Source: Capnocytophaga ochracea DSM 7271 (lineage in GTDB: Bacteria > Bacteroidota > Bacteroidia > Flavobacteriales > Flavobacteriaceae). Taken from it: a DNA stretch of 64,000 nt. A program made the translations under genes and the position numbers. This document shows, one piece after another, positions 8,709 through 16,869 of this stretch; the first letter of the stretch is position 1; each line of letters begins with the position of its first letter. Under the pieces are notes generated by a model. That model was not told the DNA's origin, made no database searches, and was given only the letters and a program-made list of their open reading frames with translations. Location of the stretch: the NCBI RefSeq assembly GCF_000023285.1, contig NC_013162.1, positions 124,001 through 188,000 of the forward strand. The letters are read 5' to 3'.

Positions 8709-9437
8709 ATGGGATATAATTCAAATTACGACAGCTACAACACTAACTATCAATCACCTCAAATAGTAAGCTATGCTACTAATGAGGCACAAGCTACCTT
8801 TTACCGCAAAACTTACTCACACGTAGCAATGGCACTTTTAGCATTTATAGCTGTAGAAGCTATTTTGCTAAATGTAGTACCAGAAAGCCTTATCATCTCT
8901 ATGGTAAGTGGCAAATGGGTATGGCTATTGATTTTGGGAGGCTTTTGGTTAGGCTCAATCCTTGCCAGCAAATGGACGCAAGCACAAGATAAGAATACCC
9001 AATATATGGGCTTAGGGCTTTATGTGTTACTTGAAGCTGTTATCTTTATGCCAATAATCTTTTTGGCGATGTACTTTACTGATGGTACGGCTATCCTTTC
9101 GCAAGCCGGTATTATTACACTTGCTTTATTTGGCGGACTTACAGCGGTGGTATTCCTCACCCGTGTAGACTTTTCGTTCTTGCGTAGTATATTGGTAATA
9201 GGAGGTTTTGTAGCCTTAGGACTTATTGTGGCAGGAGCTATCTTTGGTTTCGATTTAGGACTTTGGTTCTCAGTAGCAATGGTTGCTTTGGCAGCAGGTG
9301 GTATACTATATGAAACTTACAACATCAAAAATGTATACAGCACAGACCAATACGTAGGGGCTGCTTTGCAGTTGTTCTCTTCTATTATGCTACTTTTCTG
9401 GTATATATTGAGAATACTTATGTCGAGAAGAGACTAA
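8709..9437 (+). CDS. Bax inhibitor-1/YccA family membrane protein
   Basis: 242-residue integral membrane protein with seven hydrophobic segments after a polar Asn/Tyr-rich N-terminus of about 35 residues. It belongs to the Bax inhibitor-1/YccA/YbhL family: NEAQATFYRKTYSHVAMALL begins the domain, and GGILYETYNIKN with a final Asp-containing tail (SSIMLLFWYILRILMSRRD) ends it. Bacterial members such as BsYetJ act as pH-sensitive calcium leak channels, and YccA modulates FtsH in E. coli. Which role applies here cannot be told. A long perfect hairpin follows. Confidence 0.9.
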   Translation: MGYNSNYDSYNTNYQSPQIVSYATNEAQATFYRKTYSHVAMALLAFIAVEAILLNVVPESLIISMVSGKWVWLLILGGFWLGSILASKWTQAQDKNTQYMGLGLYVLLEAVIFMPIIFLAMYFTDGTAILSQAGIITLALFGGLTAVVFLTRVDFSFLRSILVIGGFVALGLIVAGAIFGFDLGLWFSVAMVALAAGGILYETYNIKNVYSTDQYVGAALQLFSSIMLLFWYILRILMSRRD

Positions 9438-9465
9438 TCTGTTCTCCTAAAATATTAAAATAATA

Positions 9466-9518
9466 AGTTCCATCATTGAGTACAATGAGATTAGTACTCT
9501 TGATGGAACTCTTTTATT
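9466..9518 (+). terminator. Terminator after BI-1 gene
   Basis: AGTTCCATCATTGAGTAC (9466-9483) pairs with GTACTCTTGATGGAACT (9494-9510) with one unpaired base, followed by CTTTTATT. It also separates this gene from the convergent ABC transporter genes. Confidence 0.85.
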
Positions 9519-9543
9519 ATATGAGGTTATATGAGGGATTATG

Positions 9544-10662
9544 TTAGCTTGTCTTCTTATAATTCCAAATAGCCCAACTATTAAGTAGCACAGCAAATCC
9601 TACAAGATACAAAAACTCTATGTGTAACTGCTCAAAACTACTGCCTTTGAGCACAATTAAGCGGACAGCATTCACAAAATGGGTTACCGGAATAGCATTA
9701 CTCACCTGTTGACTCCAAGCAGGCATACTGTCTACACTGGTGAGGAAGCCGCTCATCAGTAGGAATATCATTATAAAGAAATAGGCGATGAACATAGCCT
9801 GCAACTGTGAATCGGCATAGGTGGAGACCAGCAATCCGAAGCCGAGAATCGCAATGAGATACATTGTAGCAAAGGCATACAAGGTGAGTAGATTTCCTGC
9901 GGGGAAGATACCATAGATTACATACATCACCGTAAGCCCCAAGGTGAAGAGGATTAACCCTACTACTAAAAAGGGTATAAGCTTTCCTAATATAAATTGC
10001 CACTTCTTGATAGGCGTTACATTTATCTGCTCGATAGTGCCTATTTCCTTTTCTTTGACTACATTGAGTGCTGAAAGAAACCCCCCGATAATGGTGAGCA
10101 ATATAGCTAAAATACCTGGAACAATGTAGCGCGTATATTGCATATAGGGGTTGTACCAATGGGTACTCTCCACCCCGATTTTGGCTACATTACCTATGCG
10201 CTGAGGGGCTTTTACATTTACATCGAGCTGAGTGTTGAAGTCGCGTATTACCGAAAGCAAATACGCCCCTCCTAAGGACGATTTGCTCCCATTAATCGCA
10301 TCGATAGAGAGACCGAGTGTCTGCTTTCCTTCGCGTACGAGGTTGCGCTCAAAACCTTCGGGTACTTCCAAAACTACATCAGCTTTACCGTCTTCTATCA
10401 GGGCGATGCCTTCTTTGTAAGAGAAAGGAGCCTCTACGAGTTTAAAGTAACCCGAGGCAGTAATCTTCTGTATCAGTTGGTGAGAATAGGTACTTTGGTC
10501 GTGATCGATATACACAAGGTTGATGTTCTTCACATCGAAATTGGCAACTAAGGGCAATATAATCAGCTGCATCATAGGCGCCACAAGCATCATTGCCAAG
10601 ATGGTCTTATCTCGGAATATCTGCTTAAATTCTTTTTGGAGTATAAAGCTTAATACTTTCAT
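9544..10662 (-). CDS. ABC-2 multidrug exporter permease (second)
   Basis: 372-residue ABC-2 type permease of the YhhJ/YbhR kind. One TM helix near residue 25 is followed by a large extracytoplasmic domain (about 45-170), and five C-terminal TM helices follow from about 175. The motif LNVVKEKEIGTIEQINVTP (about 198-216) is the conserved cytoplasmic coupling segment that contacts the ATPase. It is the last gene of a minus-strand run: ATPase, ATPase, permease, permease. The neighbouring permease ends 7 bases upstream, so the two probably heterodimerise. Substrate unknown; with the HlyD and TolC genes it would form a tripartite drug exporter. Confidence 0.88.
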   Translation of the reverse strand: MKVLSFILQKEFKQIFRDKTILAMMLVAPMMQLIILPLVANFDVKNINLVYIDHDQSTYSHQLIQKITASGYFKLVEAPFSYKEGIALIEDGKADVVLEVPEGFERNLVREGKQTLGLSIDAINGSKSSLGGAYLLSVIRDFNTQLDVNVKAPQRIGNVAKIGVESTHWYNPYMQYTRYIVPGILAILLTIIGGFLSALNVVKEKEIGTIEQINVTPIKKWQFILGKLIPFLVVGLILFTLGLTVMYVIYGIFPAGNLLTLYAFATMYLIAILGFGLLVSTYADSQLQAMFIAYFFIMIFLLMSGFLTSVDSMPAWSQQVSNAIPVTHFVNAVRLIVLKGSSFEQLHIEFLYLVGFAVLLNSWAIWNYKKTS

Positions 10663-10669
10663 TTCTTCT

Positions 10670-11776
10670 TTATTGTAATCTAATCTTAAACTTCTTCATT
10701 GCAAGGCTTAAGAAAATTACCGCCATTGCTATTAATATCAGCGTTTCTTTCCATACGTAAGTGAAATCCAATCCTTTGAGCATTACTTTCTTTACGATAG
10801 CGTAGTAGTAACTAGAGGGGAAGACTTTGGATATTCCTTGAAAAACAAGGGGCATATTCTCTATGGGGAACATAAAGCCGGTAAAGAAAGCCGTAGGGAG
10901 CATCATTCCCATCATAGCGATGAGCATAGCCGTTTGCTGTGAGGCGGTAACGGTGGATATGAGTAGCCCCAACGACAAACAGATGATGATAAACAAGGTG
11001 CTCTCGGCGTAAAGCAACAGCAAATTGCCACGTATCGGGACATCGAGCATATAGACCGATAGCAGGAGTATCACGGTGAAGTTGATGAGCGAGAGAATAA
11101 GGTAAGGAACGGCTTTAGCAATGAGTATCATTATAGGTTTGAAAGGCGATACCAAAAGGATTTCCATAGTACCCAACTCTTTTTCACGCACTACCGCTAC
11201 CGAGGTGAGGGCAGTGCTCACTATCATAAAGACGAGCGCAATCACCCCAGGGACGAAGTTCATAGAGCCATTTTGCTCCTCGTTGTACAGCATTCGGTTT
11301 TCAACGGTTATCTGGTAGGGTAGTTGCACAGCAGGGTTCAGCTCTTGCTGATAGCTCGCTACCATAGCCGAAAGGTAGTTCTGCACTGTTTTAGCCGTAT
11401 TGGGGTCGCTCCCATCGGTGATGAGTTGTAGCGAGGTACCACTGGAGGTGTAGAGATCTTTGCCGAAATCGGGAGGGAAGATGAGCGCCGCTTTTATGGT
11501 GCCACGCTTGAATTGGTCTTCTACTTGGTCGTAACGGAACAGAGGCTCTTTCAGCTTAAAATACGGACTTGCCTGCAAGCGGTGTGTGATTTCTTGGCTA
11601 TAAGTGTTGTTTGCCTCATCTAATACAGCGATACCAATATTCTTGACTTCGCTGCTGAGGGCTTGACCGAAAAGGATAATCTGCGCTATGGGGATACCGA
11701 AGAGTATCAGTAGCGTGCGACGGTCGCGGAATACGTGATAGAATTCCTTGCGTATAAAGGCGATGAGCTGTTTCAT
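10670..11776 (-). CDS. ABC-2 multidrug exporter permease (first)
   Basis: 368-residue ABC-2 permease, YbhS-like. It has one TM segment near residues 20-40, an extracytoplasmic domain (about 45-165) and five C-terminal TM helices. The coupling motif VAVVREKELGTMEILLVSP lies near residues 190-208. I start at ATG 11776 (MKQLIAFIRKEFYHVF). An upstream in-frame ATG at 11800 would add MAIRPPIN, encoded wholly by a REP-like repeat. It probably pairs with the permease encoded 7 bases downstream and is powered by the ATPases encoded just upstream. Confidence 0.88.
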   Translation of the reverse strand: MKQLIAFIRKEFYHVFRDRRTLLILFGIPIAQIILFGQALSSEVKNIGIAVLDEANNTYSQEITHRLQASPYFKLKEPLFRYDQVEDQFKRGTIKAALIFPPDFGKDLYTSSGTSLQLITDGSDPNTAKTVQNYLSAMVASYQQELNPAVQLPYQITVENRMLYNEEQNGSMNFVPGVIALVFMIVSTALTSVAVVREKELGTMEILLVSPFKPIMILIAKAVPYLILSLINFTVILLLSVYMLDVPIRGNLLLLYAESTLFIIICLSLGLLISTVTASQQTAMLIAMMGMMLPTAFFTGFMFPIENMPLVFQGISKVFPSSYYYAIVKKVMLKGLDFTYVWKETLILIAMAVIFLSLAMKKFKIRLQ

Positions 11777-11779
11777 ATT

Positions 11780-11837
11780 AATAGGTGGGCGAATTGCCAT
11801 TTAATAGGTAGGCGAATTGCCATTCGCCCCTACGGGG
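11780..11837. repeat. REP-like palindrome repeat
   Basis: The unit ATAGGTGGGCGAATTGCCAT occurs twice in tandem (second copy ATAGGTAGGCGAATTGCCAT). The second runs into ATTCGCCCCTACGGGG, forming the hairpin GGCGAAT-TGCC-ATTCGCC (11811-11828). It fills the gap between the ATPase stop and the permease start. It resembles REP elements mobilised by RAYT transposases, but no RAYT gene is in the window. Confidence 0.6.
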
Positions 11838-12650
11838 TTATTCATTACGTTTTGCTTTACGGGCGAGTTGGTAGAACACCTCGTCCATTGAATGAGTGTT
11901 AAACTGTGATTTAAGGTGGGTGGGCGTATCCATTGCTTCTACTTTGCCGTCTACCATTATGCTGATGCGGTGGCAGTATTCGGCTTCGTCCATATAGTGG
12001 GTGGTAACGAATACGGTGATGCCCTGTGCGGAGGCTTCGTATATCATATCCCAGAACTGTCGGCGCGTTATCGGGTCTACGCCACCGGTGGGCTCGTCTA
12101 AGAACACGATTTCGGGACGGTGAAAGATAGCCACCGAGAAGGCGAGCTTCTGTTTCCAGCCCAGTGGTAGCGAACCTACGAGTTTATTGGCTTCAGCCTC
12201 CAAGCCGAGCTTGGTGATAAGGTCGGTACTGCGGGTTTTGATTTCCTTGCGACTCAAGCCATAGACACCTCCGTAGAAGGTGATGTTTTCCTGCACGGTG
12301 AGGTTGTCATACAGCGAAAACTTCTGACTCATATAACCGATGTGTTTTTTTATCTGCTCTTGCTCTCGATAGACATCGAAGCCCGCTACGGTAGCCTCGC
12401 CTGAAGTAGGGTACGAAAGTCCGCAGAAGATGCGTATAGCGGTGGTTTTCCCCGCACCATTGGCACCGAGGAAGCCGAAGATTTCGCCTTTTTCAACGGT
12501 AAGGGAAATGTTGTTCACGGCTTTGAAATCGCCGAATTGCTTTGTTAGGTTGTTACATTGTATGGCTGTCCTCACCCCCGTTCCCCCTCTCCCAAGGAGA
12601 GGGAACAAGCCGTTATAGGGAGTGGAAGTGGTGTTAAGGTTCTTTTTCAT
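11838..12650 (-). CDS. ABC exporter ATPase (second)
   Basis: Nucleotide-binding subunit of the drug exporter. Walker A is GANGAGKTT (about residues 68-76), the signature region is degenerate (SLPLGWKQKLAFSVA in place of LSGGQ), Walker B is IVFLDEPTGG and the H-loop is FVTTHYMDE. Such a degenerate signature is familiar in one half of YbhF-type tandem ATPases. As written, the protein is 270 residues with an odd N-terminus: residues 1-28 are encoded through a dispersed C-rich hairpin repeat (12571-12611). The conserved domain begins only at about AIQCNNLTKQFGDF. A GTG start near residue 26 is possible, so the true start is uncertain. Confidence 0.85.
   Translation of the reverse strand: MKKNLNTTSTPYNGLFPLLGRGGTGVRTAIQCNNLTKQFGDFKAVNNISLTVEKGEIFGFLGANGAGKTTAIRIFCGLSYPTSGEATVAGFDVYREQEQIKKHIGYMSQKFSLYDNLTVQENITFYGGVYGLSRKEIKTRSTDLITKLGLEAEANKLVGSLPLGWKQKLAFSVAIFHRPEIVFLDEPTGGVDPITRRQFWDMIYEASAQGITVFVTTHYMDEAEYCHRISIMVDGKVEAMDTPTHLKSQFNTHSMDEVFYQLARKAKRNE
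12571..12611. repeat. C-rich hairpin repeat, copy 1
   Basis: 41-bp element starting CTCACCCCCGTTCCCCCTCT and containing the hairpin CCCTCTC-CCAAG-GAGAGGG. It matches the element at 20171-20211 at 37 of 41 positions. Here it lies inside the 5' end of an open frame for an ABC ATPase. Confidence 0.75.
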
Positions 12651-12720
12651 TAGTATTTCTTTTTTGAATTAGGCTTTGTTAAAATTTGATACTTCGACAA
12701 AGCGCATTCCGCATTAGTGG

Positions 12721-13626
12721 TTAGGCATTCTCCATTAGGCGTATAAAACTATCCTCGATGGTGGGGGTAATGGTTTTCCATTCGAGGTGGGGGAAGGTGT
12801 TTTTCAGCTGTTGCTCGAATATGGGAATGTTGGTATTTTCTTTAAGAGTAACGTGTAGGTACTCGCCAAAGGGGTAACAGCTATCAATGTTGGGGTGCTC
12901 GCGCAGGTGCTGGAGCAGTGCGTACAGGTCGGGAGCCTTGATAGCATAGAGTGCGGTGGGGTACTGAGCGATGATTTGCTCGGGGGTGCTGGTGGAAAGC
13001 ACCTTGCCTGATTGTATTAAGGCTATGCGGTCGCACAGGCTGGCTTCGTCCATATAAGGGGTGGAAACGAGTATGCTGATGCCTTGCTCCTTCAGTTTCT
13101 TCAGCATCTCCCAGAACTCTTTGCGTGAAACCACATCTACCCCTGTGGTGGGTTCGTCTAACAAGAGGACTTTGGGCTTGTGAATGAGGGCACAACAGAG
13201 GGCTAACTTCTGCTTCATTCCCCCTGAGAGCTTACCCGCGCGACGGTTGCTGAACGGCTTTATCTGCTCATAAATATCTTTGATAAGGTCGTAATTCTCG
13301 GCGATAGTCGTACCAAAGACGGTCGCGAAGAAGGAGAGGTTCTCTTCGACAGTGAGATCTTGGTACAGAGAGAAGCGCCCAGGCATATAGCCTACGTGCT
13401 TGCGGATTTCCTTATAATCCTTAACTATATCCCAACCCTCTATGGTTGCAGTGCCCTCATCAGGCAATAGGAGAGTAGTGAGTATACGAAAGACGGTGGT
13501 TTTGCCTGCCCCATCGGGACCTATGAGCCCGAAAAGCTCGCCTTTTTTAACTTCTAAGGAAAGGCGCTGCACGGCGTGGGTATCGCCGTAGGACTTGCTG
13601 AGGTTATGTATATTTATGCTTGTCAT
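12721..13626 (-). CDS. ABC exporter ATPase (first)
   Basis: 301-residue ABC ATPase, the canonical half of the pair. Walker A is GPDGAGKTT, the signature is KLSGGMKQKLALCCAL, Walker B is VLLLDEPTTGVD, and the H-loop position reads LVSTPYMDEA. That last motif has Pro where His is expected, so this site may hydrolyse poorly while its partner keeps THYMDEA. The two ATPases therefore look like complementary degenerate and intact halves, as in fused YbhF. A C-terminal extension (about 225-301) with FIRLMENA is typical of this subfamily. I start at ATG 13626 (MTSINIHNLSKSYGD). The longer frame from 13671 runs through an AT-rich GCAAATTA repeat. Confidence 0.88.
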   Translation of the reverse strand: MTSINIHNLSKSYGDTHAVQRLSLEVKKGELFGLIGPDGAGKTTVFRILTTLLLPDEGTATIEGWDIVKDYKEIRKHVGYMPGRFSLYQDLTVEENLSFFATVFGTTIAENYDLIKDIYEQIKPFSNRRAGKLSGGMKQKLALCCALIHKPKVLLLDEPTTGVDVVSRKEFWEMLKKLKEQGISILVSTPYMDEASLCDRIALIQSGKVLSTSTPEQIIAQYPTALYAIKAPDLYALLQHLREHPNIDSCYPFGEYLHVTLKENTNIPIFEQQLKNTFPHLEWKTITPTIEDSFIRLMENA

Positions 13627-13680
13627 TTTATTAATTAGCAAATTAGCAAATGTGAAAATTAGCAAATACAATAGAGATTG

Positions 13681-14436
13681 TTACTTGATACTTCTTGTAG
13701 CAATATAGCTTGCGACGTTGTGTTCGTGTAGGTTACCATAGCCATTGGTATCGTCATAAAGGCTTAAGAGCGTGAATCCCGCCTCTAACTGTCCGTTAAT
13801 TTGCTCTTCTAAGGTGTGTGAAAACTGTATACCACCATTGCTTTTCTGCATCTGGCGTAGGTGTTCTTCGTTATTTAATGGGTTGAAGGGAAGGGTATTT
13901 ATCAGTGTTTTTTCTTCCTCATCAAATAGATAATTAATACCTATGTCCAAACCTGAAAGCAGTACGCCTCCTTTTTTAAGCACACGGTAGCACTCTTTCC
14001 AGAGCGGTTTTACCTTTTCAATATAACAATTAGACACAGGGTGAAATATCATATCAAAGGTATCGTCGGAGAAAGGAAGGGGTTTGCTCATATCTTCTTG
14101 TAGAAGTGTAATGAGGTACCCCTCACGTTGGGCAACCATTCTCTCTTGTTCTATTTGCCTATCGGAATAGTCTAATACGGTACATTCTGCACCTAAAGCG
14201 GTGAAAATGGGCATTTGCTGACCGCCACCGCTGGCGAGCCCTAACACTTTTTTGCCACGCAAGTCGCCTATCCAATTCTTAGGTACACTTTTAGTTGGGG
14301 TGAGTTTGACGGCAAAATTACCGTTTTTAGCTTCCTCAAATTCGGTATGGGAGATAGGTTGCCCCCACTCCCAACCATTATCAATCCAGTTATTGATAGT
14401 CTGTTGGTTTATTTTCTGATAGTTTATAGGGTTCAT
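13681..14436 (-). CDS. Class I SAM-dependent methyltransferase
   Basis: 251-residue soluble enzyme. The SAM-binding motif I is VLGLASGGGQQ (about 64-74), motif II has the acidic CTVLDYSDRQIEQE, and motif IV-like FDMIFHPVSNCYIEKV is followed by WKECYRVLKKGGVLLSGLD. This is a small-molecule-type Methyltransf_11/25 protein. The target is unknown. It sits upstream of the exporter ATPase on the same strand with a short gap filled by GCAAATTA-type repeats, so it could be in the same transcript, but nothing ties it to drug export. Confidence 0.82.
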   Translation of the reverse strand: MNPINYQKINQQTINNWIDNGWEWGQPISHTEFEEAKNGNFAVKLTPTKSVPKNWIGDLRGKKVLGLASGGGQQMPIFTALGAECTVLDYSDRQIEQERMVAQREGYLITLLQEDMSKPLPFSDDTFDMIFHPVSNCYIEKVKPLWKECYRVLKKGGVLLSGLDIGINYLFDEEEKTLINTLPFNPLNNEEHLRQMQKSNGGIQFSHTLEEQINGQLEAGFTLLSLYDDTNGYGNLHEHNVASYIATRSIK

Positions 14437-14482
14437 TTTTAGTATTTTTAGTATTTTTAGTTTGTTATTATTTTAGATAAGT

Positions 14483-14539
14483 ACGAGCTACAAGCTTTAT
14501 TCTTAATAGGCACGAGCTACAGGCTCGCGCCAGCAGGGT
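14483..14539. repeat. REP-like element, copy 1
   Basis: About 57 bp with two small palindromes: GAGCTACAAGCTT, then CGAGCTACAGGCTCG, ending GCGCCAGCAGGG. A second copy in the same orientation lies at 16080-16138. Confidence 0.65.
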
Positions 14540-14559
14540 GATGCTGTTTACAGGTTAGT

Positions 14560-15087
14560 TTATGAGATTGCTATTAAGCAAAAGCAAAGGTCTTTGCCTT
14601 CGGGGTCTTTTTCTATGTAACAATCTTTTCGCAAGGGATAATCCCAATCGCCGTTAAGGGTTTTTACTTTCTGATAAGGGGGTACGTATACTGTGCCTTT
14701 GTCCCAAAGGATTTGAGCATATAGTACTCCGTTGCAATAGGCATAATGCCCAAAAGAGTTCATTTTCTTTGAGGAATAACACGTCTGAAAGTTCTTACGA
14801 CCGTCGTAATCGCGTAGAGCTTGCGACCCCATAAACTTCTGAGTAAAGCATTCGTTATCCTCACCGAGCTCGTTTTTGTACAATTCGTAGAATGCAGGAC
14901 GATCTTCTTCGAACGATGCGTAATCGTCGGCACTTATGTGGTAATAGCGTTCATAGCCTGCTACCCAACTTACAAGTACTTTCATCAAATGGGTTTCGAT
15001 TGCTTCGCAATAGCCCACAGAGAAAAAGTGTTCTCGGTCTACGAGCTCTTTGGTAAGCTTTATGTGTTCTATGAGTTTTAATTTCAT
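14560..15087 (-). CDS. Hypothetical protein, 175 aa
   Basis: I do not recognise this family. The product is a soluble, acidic protein rich in aromatic residues and Cys (several Cys spread through NECFTQ, FQTCYSSKK, HYAYCNG, KDCYIE and LCFCLIAIS), with no signal peptide or membrane segment. The coding frame is clean and ends in FCLIAIS. It is divergent from the small multidrug transporter gene at 15138 and is flanked downstream by a REP-like element. It may be a stand-alone accessory gene. Confidence 0.6.
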   Translation of the reverse strand: MKLKLIEHIKLTKELVDREHFFSVGYCEAIETHLMKVLVSWVAGYERYYHISADDYASFEEDRPAFYELYKNELGEDNECFTQKFMGSQALRDYDGRKNFQTCYSSKKMNSFGHYAYCNGVLYAQILWDKGTVYVPPYQKVKTLNGDWDYPLRKDCYIEKDPEGKDLCFCLIAIS

Positions 15088-15104
15088 TTTCAGTAAAATT
15101 GTTA

Positions 15105-15112
15105 TATTTTTG
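15105..15112 (+). promoter_or_regulatory. -7 box of SMR transporter gene
   Basis: TATTTTTG matches TAnnTTTG and lies 25 bases before the ATG at 15138. It lies inside an alternative longer reading frame from 15099, supporting the later start. Confidence 0.6.
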
Positions 15113-15137
15113 CCACGAATTTAGATACTATACTTAT

Positions 15138-15467
15138 ATGCATTACTTATATCTCACTTTAGCGATTGTTTTAGAGGTCTTAGCCACCGCTCTTTTAGGT
15201 AAATCGGAAGGGTTTACCAAGTGGTTATTTGCCGTAGGCTCGCTGTTGTCTTATGGTGTTTGTTTTTATTTTTTATCCTTAGCTCTCAAGAATATTCCAC
15301 TGGGGGTAGCCTACGCTATCTGGTCGGGGGTAGGGATTGTACTGACAGCCATTGTGAGTATTCTTGTTTTCAAAAACAAAATAGACCTGCCTTTTGTACT
15401 GGGTTCCCTGCTTATCATCGCTGGCGTAGTGGTGATTAACCTTTTTTCAAAGGCAAATGGACACTGA
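15138..15467 (+). CDS. Small multidrug resistance (SMR/EmrE-like) transporter
   Basis: 109-residue inner-membrane proton antiporter with four TM helices. The essential membrane-embedded Glu is present at residue 13 (LAIVLEVLATALL), and the family motif YAIWSGVGIVLTAIVS is at about residues 59-74. Length is right for EmrE/QacC-like proteins, which dimerise and export cationic drugs or guanidinium. I start at ATG 15138 because the upstream ATG at 15099 precedes the -7 box. It is the only plus-strand gene inside the accessory block between the two halves of the ABC exporter locus. Confidence 0.9.
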   Translation: MHYLYLTLAIVLEVLATALLGKSEGFTKWLFAVGSLLSYGVCFYFLSLALKNIPLGVAYAIWSGVGIVLTAIVSILVFKNKIDLPFVLGSLLIIAGVVVINLFSKANGH

Positions 15468-15476
15468 TTTTTCCCC

Positions 15477-16034
15477 TTATTTTTTATCTTTTCTTCTTGT
15501 TATCAAAATAAATACTACGCATATCACCAGTCCTACAAGAGCGGGTTTGGCTACTGACCAACCGCTTGCACCACTGCTCACCACGCTCCATAACAGTTTT
15601 AAAAGCGCTGCTAACACTACGGTGTAGAGCAATAAGCGCCATTTTCTCTTCCACGCTGAGACTATCAACAGATAGAAAAAGAGCGGTACACTTAGTGAGA
15701 AAAGTATCTTTTTTGTGTCCCACGTGCCTTTGAGATAGTCCATTTCGTAGGCTAAGAAGCCGAGTATCTTAGGGTCGGTTTGTTGTGGAACGGAGAACCA
15801 AAACATACTGGTAAATAGGCAAAAGATACTCAATGACACTCCTGCATACGATTTTCTCAAAGCAAAATACACCATAGGCACGATAAAGAGCGGGCGCACA
15901 TACCAGCTCAATATATTGTGATGTCGCGCAAAAGTCCACTCAAAAAAGGAGTCATTAGTGAGAAAGACTACTATAAAAACTATGGTAAGCAGGGCGAAAA
16001 CCGTTGCTATTACTTTGTCGTATTTCTTTAACAT
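15477..16034 (-). CDS. Hypothetical membrane protein, 185 aa
   Basis: Integral membrane protein with about six hydrophobic segments (for example VIATVFALLTIVFIVVFL near the N-terminus and PALVGLVICVVFILI near the C-terminus) and a basic tail, TRRKDKK. I recognise no functional motif. The gene converges on the SMR gene with a gap of 9 bases, leaving little room for a terminator, so antisense overlap of the transcripts is likely. A REP-like element lies just upstream. Confidence 0.65.
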   Translation of the reverse strand: MLKKYDKVIATVFALLTIVFIVVFLTNDSFFEWTFARHHNILSWYVRPLFIVPMVYFALRKSYAGVSLSIFCLFTSMFWFSVPQQTDPKILGFLAYEMDYLKGTWDTKKILFSLSVPLFFYLLIVSAWKRKWRLLLYTVVLAALLKLLWSVVSSGASGWSVAKPALVGLVICVVFILITRRKDKK

Positions 16035-16079
16035 AGGGTTGTATTTGTTAGTAAGCTACAAAAAATGTGCTAAGAGTAT

Positions 16080-16138
16080 GAGCTACAAGCTCTATTCTTG
16101 ATAGACACACGAGCCACAGGCTCGCGCCAGCGGGGGGG
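16080..16138. repeat. REP-like element, copy 2
   Basis: GAGCTACAAGCTC and CGAGCCACAGGCTCG hairpins followed by GCGCCAGCGGGG. It is clearly homologous to 14483-14539 and in the same orientation. The pair brackets the hypothetical, SMR and membrane-protein genes. Confidence 0.65.
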
Positions 16139-16157
16139 TTCATATATAAATCTCTTT

Positions 16158-16556
16158 TTATTGTTCTTTTTTTCTTGCACCTAACCACAATAGGAATATA
16201 AGTAGCCACATTATAACACTTTCAGGAAGTATTTTGGTAAGGTTACCTCCATCGCTTGTTAGGGTACTAAATGCAATACTTGCCCAACGTACTGCTAATA
16301 AAGCCATTACAAACTGAGCAATATACTTGCCTGCGTTGTCGTTTTTGCGCAGCGCTATAAGCACTAAAGCAACACCCATTACTATGTTTTCGGTAGCTAT
16401 GATATGCCAAAGATAATTGAATGTTACCTTGCTTTCAGCATCGATGTTGGTGTTTGACAAGGCAGGGAAAAGGGTTGTGAAGCCGTTCATTTCGTGAGTA
16501 ACGGCAGAGAGTAAGCAAAATACTCCCACTACAAGGTAAAAATAATTACGTATCAT
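16158..16556 (-). CDS. Hypothetical membrane protein, 132 aa
   Basis: Small four-helix membrane protein (YFYLVVGVFCLLSAVTH, LWHIIATENIVMGVALVLIA, YIAQFVMALLAVRWASIAF, SVIMWLLIFLLWLGARKK). The first two segments contain His residues, HEMNG and LWHIIATEN. I do not recognise the family with confidence; no enzymatic motif is seen. It sits among accessory genes with 101 bases to the preceding gene's repeat region. The function cannot be inferred from its neighbours. Confidence 0.62.
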   Translation of the reverse strand: MIRNYFYLVVGVFCLLSAVTHEMNGFTTLFPALSNTNIDAESKVTFNYLWHIIATENIVMGVALVLIALRKNDNAGKYIAQFVMALLAVRWASIAFSTLTSDGGNLTKILPESVIMWLLIFLLWLGARKKEQ

Positions 16557-16869
16557 ATTTTTTTTATAATTGTTACTAATTTAATTTCTAAAATCATTTG
16601 TTTTATTTTGGAACTTATATCGGGGTATAGAATTCCGACCAGAGTTGTTCAATCACTCCATACCTGTTCTCCCTTTAAATGAACTGGATAAAGAAAGCCC
16701 CAATAATCAGACTAAAAAAAGAAAGAGAAAAACGGACAAATATACATGAAAAACGAAGCATACCCCAATCCCTTAAAACCATCAGAAGAAAAAAGGGAAA
16801 ACAAGCAAAAGACCTGTTGATAACTTTTTGATATAGTCTATATAAAACTTTATCGGATAAGTAGATATA
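16557..16869. other. Gene-poor gap in accessory block
   Basis: 313 bases with no credible frame, promoter or strong repeat. The A-rich stretch 16690-16850 shows no protein similarity I can recognise. It may be decayed sequence. Confidence 0.5.

Noticed and set aside
11777-11800. Longer N-terminus (MAIRPPIN) for the first ABC permease
   Set aside because: These codons lie wholly in a REP-like repeat, and family members begin at MKQLIAF.
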